Positions 1 through 5,914 of a stretch of 17,727 bases of DNA are shown in pieces. A program made the position numbers and the translations under genes. The stretch is from an uncultured Lachnospiraceae bacterium (GTDB lineage Bacteria > Bacillota > Clostridia > Lachnospirales > Lachnospiraceae). The DNA is taken from the NCBI GenBank assembly GCA_910579495.1, contig CAJTVD010000015.1, positions 1 through 17,727 on the forward strand. The letters run 5' to 3'. A model generated the notes under the pieces. It was not told the origin of the DNA, did no database searches, and saw only the letters and a list, made by a program, of their open reading frames with translations. Positions within the stretch are counted from its first letter, which is position 1; every line of letters begins with the position of its first letter.

Positions 1-282
1 ATAGTTGAAAAATGTTCGTTGGTTATGTCAGTAAACTTTCTTGAAAAATCATCCATGGAACCCCTGTAGATATTTTTTAATGTGTGGTCAGAACTCCATC
101 CGCCGCGCTCCATTGTGTAAACATCCGGGACCCCGATAGCGTGCATGATGCTGGCTGAATAATGCCGCAGGTCGTGAAACCGGAACCGCCGCATGTTGAG
201 CCGCTTTAAATATTTTATAAACCTGTCGGAGACGCGGGAGGGATTTATATTAACAAGCTTCCCATTCTTCGGGAGCATGTCG
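1..282 (-). pseudogene. Tyrosine recombinase (phage/ICE integrase), C-terminal catalytic fragment
   Basis: Reading the minus strand from about 282 down to the window edge gives one open frame with the C-terminal half of a tyrosine recombinase. Visible in order are the lead-in NGKLVNINPSRVSDRF, the catalytic box FRFHDLRHYSAS (His and Arg of HxxR), the ERGGWSSDHT segment (the usual third-box His position is occupied by Gly-Trp, as in many phage-type integrases), and the nucleophile context LKNIYRGSMDD (Tyr). The C-terminus continues beyond position 1. The N-terminal DNA-binding half and first catalytic arginine region are missing: upstream of about 280 the frame stays open but stops looking like an integrase and runs antisense to a second recombinase. 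I read it as the remnant of an integrated element. The alternative, an intact gene of unusual length, is unlikely. The 282 boundary is approximate. Confidence 0.8.
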
Positions 283-782
283 ATGCAGCTAAGCCTTACG
301 TCAACCTGTACGGCAAGGGTAACAAGATACGGACGGCTTACCTTCTTCCAAGGGCTGTTGAACATATCCGTATCTATATGAAAGCATTCCATGAACCAGA
401 GCCAGACCCGGAAATGTATTTATTCTATTCCCGTGTAGGGGGAAAATATGTGAAACTGACAGAGCCTGCGATTGACAAGCGGATAAAAATATATGCGGCG
501 GATGCCCACAAAAGATGCCCGGAGGTTCCGCTGGATACCCACGCCCACCAGTTCCGCCATGCCAAAGCTACCCACTGGCTGGAAGATGGCATGAATATCA
601 TACAGATCAGTTTTCTCCTTGGCCATGCAAGCTTGGACACAACCATGCGGTATCTGGACATAACAACGGATGATAAACGGCAAGCGCTGGCTACGCTGGA
701 GGGCGAAAAAGAAAAGAATGTCACCAAAAAATGGAAAGACAGCAGTGGCTCACTGGCTGATTTCTGTGGCTTGAAACGCTGA
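270..782 (+). pseudogene. Tyrosine recombinase, N-terminally truncated (XerD/Tn554-like class)
   Basis: The frame is open from 210 to the TAA at 780-782, and integrase similarity begins near 270. Visible are the beta-hairpin LYGKGNKIRTAYLLP, HQFRH (His and Arg of HxxR; Arg codon 555-557), LLGHASLDTTMRYLDIT (His of the third box; nucleophile Tyr codon 651-653), and a basic tail ending in SLADFCGLKR. From an internal ATG at 378 the last 134 residues are continuous, but that start lacks the first conserved arginine segment, so translation there would not give a working enzyme. The N-terminal core-binding domain is missing and is replaced by the oppositely oriented integrase fragment. The sequence type and the inverted repeat just downstream recall the terminal gene of recombinase-in-trio elements; that assignment is inference. 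Confidence 0.8.
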
Positions 783-794
783 AATCATTAAAAC

Positions 795-876
795 GAAATC
801 CAAACTTTTTCCGGCAAGAATCCTTTATTTTCAAGTGATTTGCGGAAAAGTTTGGATTTCTCCTAAGTTTGGATTT
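795..876. repeat. Inverted repeat plus direct repeat downstream of the recombinase (possible element end)
   Basis: The left arm at 795-817 (GAAATCCAAAC, then Ts and CCGGCAA) pairs with the right arm at 840-860 (TTGCGGAAAAG then TTTGGATTTC). The match is about 21 bp with two extra bases in the left arm and a 22-nt spacer. The sequence AAGTTTGGATTT of the right arm (848-859) recurs at 865-876, a 17-bp period. The same core therefore occurs three times in 80 bp, twice direct and once inverted. There is no T-run, so it is a poor terminator. Its position 13 nt after a tyrosine recombinase stop suggests a recombinase binding site or element terminus, which is an inference. Confidence 0.65.
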
Positions 877-932
877 GTGGGAATGTGCATAACTTGCTGT
901 CTTTTGGTCTTTGGTTTCTTTGATTCGGAATA

Positions 933-1609
933 GTGCGGTGCTGGCGGTCTATCTCTTGTTTTCGGTTGCTTGCTTCTTTACCGTACATGAGCATTATTAT
1001 AGGGATTGTTTTCTTCGCAGCCCTCGCCGGGAATGATGAATGGACAGGAATCGCCGATTTTGCAGTGGATGAAAGGCAGACACTGGAAAAATACCTGGAG
1101 CTGCCGGGCGGGATCCTTTCCCATGGCACGGTACAGAGGGTCTTTTTCATCCTCCGCCCGGAGGGAGTGCAGGACATGCTGGTAAATATACTGGCACAGA
1201 TGGTCACTGCGGCAGGGAAAAGGCTGGAGGAATATCTATACAAAAATGAGGAACTGGACTGCTATATCCAGGATGTGATAGCGGCAGACGGGAAGGAAAC
1301 CCACAATACCGGCAAAAAGAAGAGTGAAGATGCCGCAGAAAGGCGCAGTCTCCAGGAGTTTAACGTAATGTCCACCGAATGGGGGGCAGCCTTTCCTCCA
1401 CCCAGATTGATGAGAAGGGCAATGGGATCCCCCAAATGCAGAAGGTGATGAAGCAGGCCGGCTGTAGGGGCTGCATCGTGACTGCGGATGCTATGAATAC
1501 GCAGAAAGCAACAGCAGAAGCGATCATAAAGCAGGCTCGGGGAGACTACTGCCTTGCCCTGGAAGGAAACCATGGGGCCATATGCCAGGAGGTGGAAGAA
1601 TACACCTAA
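933..1609 (+). pseudogene. ISAs1-type transposase remnant, frameshifted and 3' truncated
   Basis: The first part (933 to about 1385) encodes the N-terminal associated domain of ISAs1 transposases: AALAGNDEWTGIADFA, LPGGILSHGTVQRVF and the DDE start VIAADGKETHNTGKK. It reads to STEWG at 1371-1385, then the frame is lost in a run of six Gs (1381-1386). The missing part continues one frame over, from 1379, as SLSSTQIDEKGNGIPQMQKV and IVTADAMNTQ (the second catalytic Asp context), then ALEGNHGAICQEVEEY and a stop at 1607-1609. One additional G in the run would restore a single frame. The rest of the catalytic domain, including the final Glu region, is absent; family members are usually about 370-430 residues. 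The first ~17 residues of the open frame (before LPYMS) do not resemble the family. This is a dead copy; no flanking terminal repeats were identified. Confidence 0.82.
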
Positions 1610-1638
1610 CATTTCACCCATATCCTAAAGGTTTCACT

Positions 1639-1893
1639 TTACCCCATTAAAACGCTTATAGAATCCACTGTATTATCGTGTTTTATCTTGCGTAAGTTCT
1701 TTATAGCCAGCATTGATACTTTTTCTCCAGATAAAAATAAAACTTCTTGCTTTAATGTTTCATTATTAGAATCAAGAATTTTTTTGCCTTTTGAATATGT
1801 ATCTTCTGAAACACCAGTAACATCAGATAAAATTTTTCTTACAGTCGGGTTTCGTTCTTTGCCATTAGAAACCATTTGTGATGAATTCGTCAC
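1639..1893 (-). pseudogene. ParB-like DNA-binding protein fragment
   Basis: A GTG-started frame of 84 residues contains NPTVRKILSDVTGVSEDTY, then SKGKKILDSNNETLKQEVL and SGEKVSMLAIKNLRKI. This resembles the helix-turn-helix and linker region of ParB/RepB-like proteins of plasmids and integrative elements, where GVS..TY.KGKKIL followed by a basic SGEKS...Y.EL segment is typical. The N-terminal ParB/sulfiredoxin-like domain is missing. The same frame stays open upstream (KNDFCLESVV) into the promoter region of the neighbouring antitoxin without a convincing start or ribosome binding site. I read it as an internal remnant of a larger element gene rather than a functional small protein. The family call rests on motif memory only. 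Confidence 0.5.
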
Positions 1894-1917
1894 AACCGAT
1901 TCTAAGCAAAAATCATT

Positions 1918-1953
1918 TTTTGTATTGCTAATTGTTATACAAAAGCATATAAT
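1918..1953 (+). promoter_or_regulatory. Promoter and operator-like palindrome of the toxin-antitoxin pair
   Basis: A -35 box TTGCTA (1925-1930) and a perfect -10 TATAAT (1948-1953) are separated by 17 bp, 33 nt upstream of the antitoxin ATG. A perfect 8-bp inverted repeat, TTTTGTAT (1918-1925) and ATACAAAA (1937-1944) with an 11-bp spacer, spans the -35 box. That fits autorepression by the RelB-like antitoxin or its complex with the toxin. The boxes and palindrome are seen in the sequence; the binding protein is inferred. Confidence 0.7.
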
Positions 1954-1985
1954 AATATCAAGCCCAAAAGAAAGGTGGTATTACT

Positions 1986-2288
1986 ATGGCTACTAAAAGC
2001 GCAAATGTCCTTGCCCGTGTTGAGCCAGAAATCAAAGAACAAGCTGAATCCATTATGTCAAAGCTCGGATTACCTGCTTCTGTTGTTATTAATGCATTGT
2101 ATAAGCAGATTATCCTTACTAAAAGCATACCTTTTTCATTATCTTTGCCAAAAGAGCCTACTACACTGGATTCTATGACAACAGAAGAATTCACCTCTAT
2201 AATGGAAAATGGATTGTCACAAGCCCAAAACGACCAATCACGTCCTGTTGCCGATGTATTTGCAGATTTAAGGCAGGAGATACGGTAA
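1986..2288 (+). CDS. RelB/DinJ-family antitoxin
   Basis: This 100-residue protein starts at ATG 1986 behind GAAAGGTGG (about 8 nt spacing). The N-terminus, ATKSANVLARVEPEIKEQAE, followed by IMSKLGLPASVVINALYKQI, is the ribbon-helix-helix DNA-binding module of RelB/DinJ antitoxins: a short beta strand with alternating residues, then two helices joined by the LGLPAS turn. The segment TKSIPFSLSLPKEPTT is the usual linker, and the C-terminal third (about 60-100) would be the disordered part that folds onto the toxin. The stop TAA (2286-2288) shares one base with the toxin ATG, so translation is probably coupled. It likely binds the upstream palindrome. DinJ- and RelB-type members cannot be told apart by eye. 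Confidence 0.9.
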   Translation: MATKSANVLARVEPEIKEQAESIMSKLGLPASVVINALYKQIILTKSIPFSLSLPKEPTTLDSMTTEEFTSIMENGLSQAQNDQSRPVADVFADLRQEIR

Positions 2289-2623
2289 TGGATAAAACTT
2301 ATACCGTGAAAATTACTTCACAAGCAGAAGAACAAATTCAAGAAACAATATATTATATCGCCCATGAATTGAAGGCTCCCGATGCTGCCCTTCATTTACT
2401 GGATATCCTGGAAGATTCCATTGCATCACTTTCACATTATCCGCAACGTGTAGCATTAATATCTGAGGAACCATGGCATACAAAAGGGATACGCTGTTTA
2501 CCATTGAAAAATTTCCTCATATATTTCTGGATTGATGATGCCAATGTGAAAGTACAAGTGACAGCCTTAACTTATGGGAAACGTGACCAGCTACATCAAT
2601 TATCCCAAATGGATATGGAATAA
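2288..2623 (+). CDS. RelE/ParE-family toxin
   Basis: This 111-residue protein fits the RelE/ParE toxin fold: TYTVKITSQAEEQIQETIYY (first strand and helix), ALHLLDILEDSIASLSHYP (second helix), RCLPLKNFLIYFWIDD and VKVQVTALTYGKRDQLHQL (the central strands ending in the conserved YG-[KR]-RD motif). Family members either cleave ribosome-bound mRNA (RelE) or poison gyrase (ParE); which applies here cannot be decided from the motifs. It begins within the antitoxin stop codon (TAATG) and is followed by a hairpin terminator, so the two genes form a closed two-gene operon. No frameshift or internal stop is seen, unlike its neighbours, so the pair is probably functional. Confidence 0.88.
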   Translation: MDKTYTVKITSQAEEQIQETIYYIAHELKAPDAALHLLDILEDSIASLSHYPQRVALISEEPWHTKGIRCLPLKNFLIYFWIDDANVKVQVTALTYGKRDQLHQLSQMDME

Positions 2624-2628
2624 TTTTC

Positions 2629-2660
2629 AGCCCTTCTGATTGCCAGAGGGGCTATTTTCT
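2629..2660 (+). terminator. Hairpin terminator after the toxin-antitoxin operon
   Basis: AGCCCTTCTG (2629-2638) pairs over 10 bp, with one G-U wobble, with CAGAGGGGCT (2644-2653). The loop is 5 nt, and ATTTTCT follows. The T-run is short, so strength is uncertain, but it sits 6 nt after the toxin stop. Confidence 0.65.
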
Positions 2661-3085
2661 GCTTCATCCCCACAACGCTCTTATCTGCCCAATTAACCCC
2701 AATATCACCTAAATTGCAGAAGCCCCTGTATGGTCAAACTACAGGTCACAGGGCATGTTTATGCTGTACACTATCCGACTATTGAACCGTCCCCGCCCAC
2801 ATAGACATCTCAAACGAAAGGATTCTCTCTTGTTCTTAATTTTTCCCGGTTTCTCTTACTTTTTTATCCGTTCAGGCTGACAGAAAAATCTTTTCTGCCT
2901 CTGCCATGAATGGGACGCGATGTGATTGCAGGGGTTGACCTGCCAAAGTACAGCGTCAGTGATGAGGAAGTTTTGAAAAAGCTGTATGGACTGAAAGAGC
3001 GTCCATAATTATCCCGGCTTTTTGCGTTAAGGTGTCTACATTCAGGCAGTCTGATATCTGCCTTTTTTGAAAAAGTTATCCCTAA
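2661..3085. other. Non-coding, degenerate spacer with a 32-codon remnant
   Basis: I find no intact gene here. A small frame at 2910-3008 encodes 32 residues (GRDVIAGVDLPKYSVSDEEV, then LKKLYGLKERP). It has sensible amino-acid composition but no ribosome binding site, and I do not recognise it; it looks like the tail or a piece of a larger element gene. A small perfect hairpin, CAGAAAA-ATC-TTTTCTG, lies at 2881-2897. The remainder shows no coding signal on either strand that I can support. Confidence 0.4.
3044..3068 (+). terminator. Possible intrinsic terminator
   Basis: AGGCAG (3044-3049) and CTGCCT (3058-3063) form a 6-bp stem with an 8-nt loop, followed by a run of six Ts (3063-3068). It lies 35 nt after the 32-codon remnant and suggests that a longer transcription unit once ended here. 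Confidence 0.5.
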
Positions 3086-3250
3086 TTATCTATAATGCCA
3101 GAAATGCTCATTTTGCCAAGCAAGATAACGCGGCGATATAAACATTTCGTTGCTCATCTTTTTTCGGCTTTCCTTGCGCCCTTTCCGGGCTGTCTTGATT
3201 GCTTCCCCAAAAGCCTTAAAGTCATATCGTGGTACTGGCCTTTTTGCCAT
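3086..3250 (-). pseudogene. XRE-family helix-turn-helix regulator, C-terminally truncated
   Basis: From the ATG whose complement is at 3248-3250 the minus strand reads MAKRPVPRYDFKAFGEAIKT, then ARKGRKESRKKMSNEMFISP and RYLA. This is the N-terminal part of a Cro/CI-type HTH domain (RYDFKAFG.AIK.AR, then the recognition region SPRYL), in which family members normally continue to an IENKGQ-like segment and a second half. Here that is replaced by an unrelated WQNEHFWHYR and a stop. The break near 3125 is probably a deletion scar. No good ribosome binding site precedes the ATG; an upstream in-frame ATG at 3289 exists but adds an unlike tail. It is likely inactive, unless the short peptide still binds DNA. 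Confidence 0.65.
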
Positions 3251-3298
3251 ACTACTTTTCGGAAAGGTGAAATTTGGGTGGAAGTTCAATGGTAGGGA

Positions 3299-3350
3299 TT
3301 GACAAAGCCAATGTTATGGATCATAATATTGTTGATGTTATGTAACATAA
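3299..3350 (+). promoter_or_regulatory. TetR-gene promoter with two identical palindromic operators
   Basis: A consensus -35 TTGACA (3299-3304) and -10 CATAAT (3322-3327) are 17 bp apart, putting the transcript start near 3334. Two palindromes of the form TTATG-N3-CATAA lie at 3314-3326 (overlapping the spacer and -10 box) and 3338-3350 (just past the start site), exactly 24 bp apart. This is the classic layout for autorepression by a TetR dimer, with two sites close to two helical turns apart. All elements are visible in the sequence; the identity of the bound protein (the adjacent TetR) is inferred from position. Confidence 0.78.
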
Positions 3351-3374
3351 ATTATAAATACAGGAGGAAGAACT

Positions 3375-3947
3375 ATGCCGCCAAAACCTAAAATCACTAA
3401 AAATATGGTTATTGACGCTGCCTTTGAGGTTGCCCGTGAAGCAGGTGGGGAAAACATCAATGCAAGGACTGTTGCCAAAAAGCTTAATTGTTCAACACAG
3501 CCTGTTATGTACCACTTTGCGACGATTGAGGAATTAAAAAAGGCGGTCTATGCAAAAGCAGACTGCTATCACTCGGAATACTTGATGAATATTAAAGACC
3601 CACAGAAGGGTGCTATGCTTGGAATTGGATTGAATTATATCCGCTTTGCGATTGAAGAGCCGCATTTGTTCCGCTTCCTTTTTCAGTCAAATTTTTTCAC
3701 TGGAACTACCCTGCCTGAAATGATAGACGCCGAGGAACTTACGCCTGTTATTTTGGCAATGCAAGGAGCTATCGGGGGAAGTATCGAGCAAGTGAAAGAA
3801 ATTTTTTTGATGGTTTTCCTGTTTGCCCATGGATATGCAAGTATCATAGCCAACAATTCATTGTTTTATGATGAAGAACCCATAAAGTCACATATGGAAC
3901 GGGCGTACAGAAGTGCGGTATTAGCCGTACAGGAGGAAACAAAATGA
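3375..3947 (+). CDS. TetR/AcrR-family transcriptional regulator
   Basis: The protein has 190 residues and starts at ATG 3375 behind ACAGGAGGAAG. Residues 8-55 form the TetR HTH: TKNMVIDAAFEVAREAGGEN, INARTVAKKLNCSTQPVMYH and FATIEELKKAVY. The C-terminal ligand/dimer domain (about 60-185) contains GIGLNYIRFAIEEPHLFRFL and IFLMVFLFAHGYASIIANN, which match the WHG-like (TetR_C_33) C-terminal class often found on regulators of membrane-protein genes. It probably represses its own promoter through the paired palindromes upstream. Its stop overlaps the next start (ATGA), so it was co-transcribed with a CPBP-like membrane protein that is now broken. The gene itself looks intact. The ligand is unknown. 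Confidence 0.88.
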   Translation: MPPKPKITKNMVIDAAFEVAREAGGENINARTVAKKLNCSTQPVMYHFATIEELKKAVYAKADCYHSEYLMNIKDPQKGAMLGIGLNYIRFAIEEPHLFRFLFQSNFFTGTTLPEMIDAEELTPVILAMQGAIGGSIEQVKEIFLMVFLFAHGYASIIANNSLFYDEEPIKSHMERAYRSAVLAVQEETK

Positions 3948-4240
3948 AAAAGTTATATGAGAAGAGCGAGCAGGCATTTGCGATTATTTGGATTGTGATT
4001 TACTGCGTTTTGCAATCTTTGGCTAATCCACTAAATGAAAAAATAGGGATTGAATACTCTGTAAGTGCTATTTTTTGTATCGTACAGGCCACTGTCCTTT
4101 TAGTTTTTATTCGGAAAAACATTTTACTGAAACGGTATGGGCTTTGCAAAACTTCCGTACCTGCCCGACAATTTCTTTACTATGTGCCACTTTTTATCTT
4201 AGCCACAGGAAATCTTTGGAACGGTATTGCTGTCAATTAA
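3944..4240 (+). pseudogene. CPBP-family intramembrane protease, N-terminal fragment
   Basis: It starts at ATG 3944 inside the TetR stop codon with AGGAGG 8 nt upstream, so the translation signals are intact. The 98 residues contain three hydrophobic segments (about 12-29, 41-57, 76-92) in a pattern typical of the start of CPBP (CAAX protease/bacteriocin-processing) proteins: KKLYEKSEQAFAIIWIVIY, then LVFIRKNILLKRYGLC and YYVPLFILATGNLWNGIAVN. A stop then follows. The part with the catalytic Glu-Glu, Arg and His motifs (EE..FRG, then H) is absent, so no protease activity is possible. The downstream sequence belongs to an unrelated gene fragment, which indicates a deletion junction near 4235-4260. 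Members of this family often give self-immunity to bacteriocins; that does not show this one did. Confidence 0.72.
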
Positions 4241-4300
4241 CTGTTGCCTACACTTTAGTCCTTACAAAGACGCTCCCGAAAAGGCAGCGAAAAGATGGGA

Positions 4301-4426
4301 ATGACGGGGTGGATTGACGATATGGCGGAAATAATTTCTGAGTGGATACGCTGCCCTGTTTGCGGAAATAAAATAAAGGAGATTATTTTGCCAGTAAATA
4401 TAGTACAAACGTTTGAATTATTGTAA
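4301..4426 (+). pseudogene. Cysteine-rich KTR-domain protein, N-terminal fragment
   Basis: A 41-codon frame (ATG 4301, alternative ATG 4322) reads MAEIISEWIRCPVCGNKIKE. The segment EWI.CPVCGNK is the hallmark start of the small cysteine-rich KTR proteins carried by Tn916- and CTn-type conjugative elements of Firmicutes. The second Cys pair (YCPKC) and the C-terminal half are missing, and the frame ends in unrelated residues. Only one zinc-knuckle half remains, so it is unlikely to be functional. A short frame just upstream (4252-4303, ending in PYKDAPEKAAKRWE) looks like the tail of another lost gene that I cannot name. Confidence 0.5.
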
Positions 4427-4760
4427 CAAGAAAACTTTCTATCTATTCCTTTTTTACTCGCAAGACTGAAGTTTTCTAAACGTTTGAGGACTTTAAAGGA
4501 TATTGTTAGATTAAAAATCTGTTTGGGGAGACAATCAAATTTTATCAGTATCAATTTAACGTATTCCACCGTTTCTTTAATGATGAAACAGTTTGTTAAG
4601 AAAATGTCAGAGATAGAAAGAGCATACGGCAATATGAAAGATTCTTTGGTTAATATTTAATATATTGAAGAAATTTGTTCCTTAAAACGAATAGCTTCTT
4701 TCATTAATATCTGGTGTCACTAATGCAGTTAAGTAGTTTATTAAAAATTTAAAATTATTA
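4427..4760. other. AT-rich degenerate spacer before rpsU
   Basis: A start-less open stretch at 4427-4660 ends in MKQFVKKMSEIERAYGNMKD-SLVNI and a stop. It could be the tail of an element gene, but I do not recognise it and its upstream half has poor coding character. AAACGTTTGA occurs twice (about 4409 and 4482), and GAAAACTT (4430-4437) has an inverted partner AAGTTTTC near 4472. I see no RNA gene or intact protein gene. This stretch is probably the right boundary of the accessory region. Confidence 0.4.
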
Positions 4761-4788
4761 TTGACGCAGAAAAAAAATGTGGTATAAT
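4761..4788 (+). promoter_or_regulatory. rpsU promoter with extended -10
   Basis: TTGACG (4761-4766) and TATAAT (4783-4788) are separated by 16 bp. TGG directly before the -10 gives an extended TGnTATAAT. It is preceded by an A/T-rich UP-like tract (4739-4760). This is the strongest sigma-A promoter in the window, fitting a ribosomal protein gene, with a transcript start near 4795. Confidence 0.88.
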
Positions 4789-4794
4789 GATAGG

Positions 4795-4896
4795 TGTTTA
4801 TACGAGTATGTGCTTAAGCATAGTGCGCATATAAACAAATAAAAACCCAATCAGTCGATGCTGCGAGAAGGGACTGAAGGGAGGTCAGGGTGTAGG
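4795..4896 (+). promoter_or_regulatory. Structured 5' leader of rpsU
   Basis: The ~100-nt leader starts with TGTTTATA (4795-4802), which pairs perfectly with TATAAACA (4830-4837). Inside lies a small hairpin around TGC-TTAA-GCA (4811-4820). A second stem, TCAGTC (4851-4856) with GACTGA (4872-4877), ends 1 nt before the GGGAGG at 4879-4884. The second stem could influence ribosome access. No terminator-like T-run is present. Whether this is an autoregulatory leader bound by S21 or simply a stabilising 5' hairpin is not decided by the sequence. Confidence 0.45.
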
Positions 4897-5073
4897 ATGT
4901 CAAACGTAATCGTTAAAGAAAACGAGACTTTAGATAGCGCTTTACGTCGTTTCAAGAGAAGTTGCGCGAAAGCTGGTATTCAGCAGGAGATTCGTAAGAG
5001 AGAACATTATGAAAAGCCTAGCGTAAGACGCAAAAAGAAATCTGAAGCAGCAAGAAAACGTAAATACAGCTAA
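4897..5073 (+). CDS. rpsU: 30S ribosomal protein S21
   Basis: The protein has 58 residues: SNVIVKENETLDSALRRFKR, then SCAKAGIQQEIRKREHYEKP and SVRRKKKSEAARKRKYS. This is a full-length Firmicute S21, a small basic protein of the 30S platform near the 3' end of 16S rRNA that promotes initiation. The true start is ATG 4897. An in-frame ATG at 4858 would add 13 residues (LREGTEGRSGCR) unlike any S21 and would place the ribosome binding site inside the gene. GGGAGG lies 12 nt upstream and AGGG 6 nt upstream of 4897. It is transcribed alone: strong promoter upstream, terminator 14 nt downstream. Confidence 0.97.
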   Translation: MSNVIVKENETLDSALRRFKRSCAKAGIQQEIRKREHYEKPSVRRKKKSEAARKRKYS

Positions 5074-5087
5074 TCAGTGTACAATGT

Positions 5088-5125
5088 AAAGCCCCTTAAT
5101 TAAATAAGCAGGGGCTTTTCTTGTC
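5088..5125 (+). terminator. Intrinsic terminator of rpsU
   Basis: AAAGCCCC (5088-5095) pairs with GGGGCTTT (5111-5118) around a 15-nt AT-rich loop, followed by TTCTTGTCTTTT. It starts 14 nt after the rpsU stop. Confidence 0.85.
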
Positions 5126-5260
5126 TTTTGGAAAAAAATTCCTGTATTTACATAAAAGGACAGAATTCTGACAGAGAAAAGGGGGGTTTTACGGCTGGAA
5201 GATTCCGGGAATTTTTTGGCTGATAAGGAATAAGGTTTTATTAACAGCAGTTTACTTTAC

Positions 5261-5296
5261 AGGGAATTGGCCGGGATTATCCCGGGACAGTTCCCT
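5261..5296 (+). promoter_or_regulatory. Strong symmetric hairpin upstream of the CmpB-like gene
   Basis: AGGGAATTG (5261-5269) pairs with CAGTTCCCT (5288-5296), 9 bp with one G-U. Inside this, CCGGGA (5271-5276) pairs with TCCCGG (5280-5285) around a TTA loop. The 36-nt structure ends 24 nt before the preferred start codon and has no T-run. It could be an operator, an mRNA stability element or a translation-control hairpin. I recognise no known family. Confidence 0.5.
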
Positions 5297-5320
5297 GGGT
5301 AACAGGAGAGGATGGTGGCC

Positions 5321-5914
5321 ATGTGGACGAGGGAAATATTTGGCACAGATGTATACCATTTGGTATCGGCTTTCATTATTTACAGCATGATAGGATGGCT
5401 GGTAGAGTCCATTTATATGTCGTTTTGTAACAGGAAACTGACAAACAGGGGATTTGGAAGGGGACCCTTCTGCCCTATATACGGCTTTGGGGGCGTTTTG
5501 GGATATTTGATCCTGCACCCCTTGCGGGGCAACCTGGTGGGGCTGTATCTGGCGGGAGCGGCGCTTGCCACTACCTTTGAATATCTGGTAGGCAGGCTGA
5601 TGAAGCGGTTTTTGGGGGAGGTATATTGGGATTATAATGAAAAACCCTGCAATTACCAAGGGATTATCTGCCTGGAAAGCACCATAGCATGGGGATTTTA
5701 TGCAATTATTATTATTACATTCCTTCATGGGAGAATTTTGGGGCTGGTGGACCGGTGGGATTTACTATGGGGCATCAGGGCGTGTAAGCTGGTTCTGGTC
5801 CTGGCAACCATAGATTACATAACGAAGCTTATGAAAATATTCCATATCAGTTTAAAGGAGCAGAGGGAGAGGCTTTTTGATGCCTATGAATCTTTCCGCA
5901 CAAGATGGTATTAG
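5321..5914 (+). CDS. CmpB-like integral membrane protein (putative ABC-transporter type IV family)
   Basis: The protein has 197 residues from ATG 5321. An in-frame ATG at 5312 is only about 3 nt from the AGGAGAGG ribosome site (5304-5311), whereas 5321 has a normal 9-nt spacing. Family features are YSMIGWLVESIYMSFCNRKL, NRGFGRGPFCPIYGFGG and the conserved YWDYNEKPCNYQGIICLEST. About five hydrophobic segments are visible: around 10-30, 50-65, 70-90, 120-140 and 150-170. The family (PF06541, COG4905) is widespread in Clostridia and is called a putative ABC permease, but no ATPase partner is nearby and the function is unproven. A basic, amphipathic C-terminus (KEQRERLFDAYESFRTRWY) should be cytoplasmic. 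Confidence 0.85.
   Translation: MWTREIFGTDVYHLVSAFIIYSMIGWLVESIYMSFCNRKLTNRGFGRGPFCPIYGFGGVLGYLILHPLRGNLVGLYLAGAALATTFEYLVGRLMKRFLGEVYWDYNEKPCNYQGIICLESTIAWGFYAIIIITFLHGRILGLVDRWDLLWGIRACKLVLVLATIDYITKLMKIFHISLKEQRERLFDAYESFRTRWY

Noticed and set aside
863..1243. Minus-strand open frame opposite the transposase remnant
   Set aside because: The plus strand carries recognisable ISAs1 motifs; the minus frame has none.
4858..4896. N-terminal extension of S21 from ATG 4858
   Set aside because: The added residues do not resemble S21, the ribosome site lies within them, and ATG 4897 gives the exact full-length family protein.
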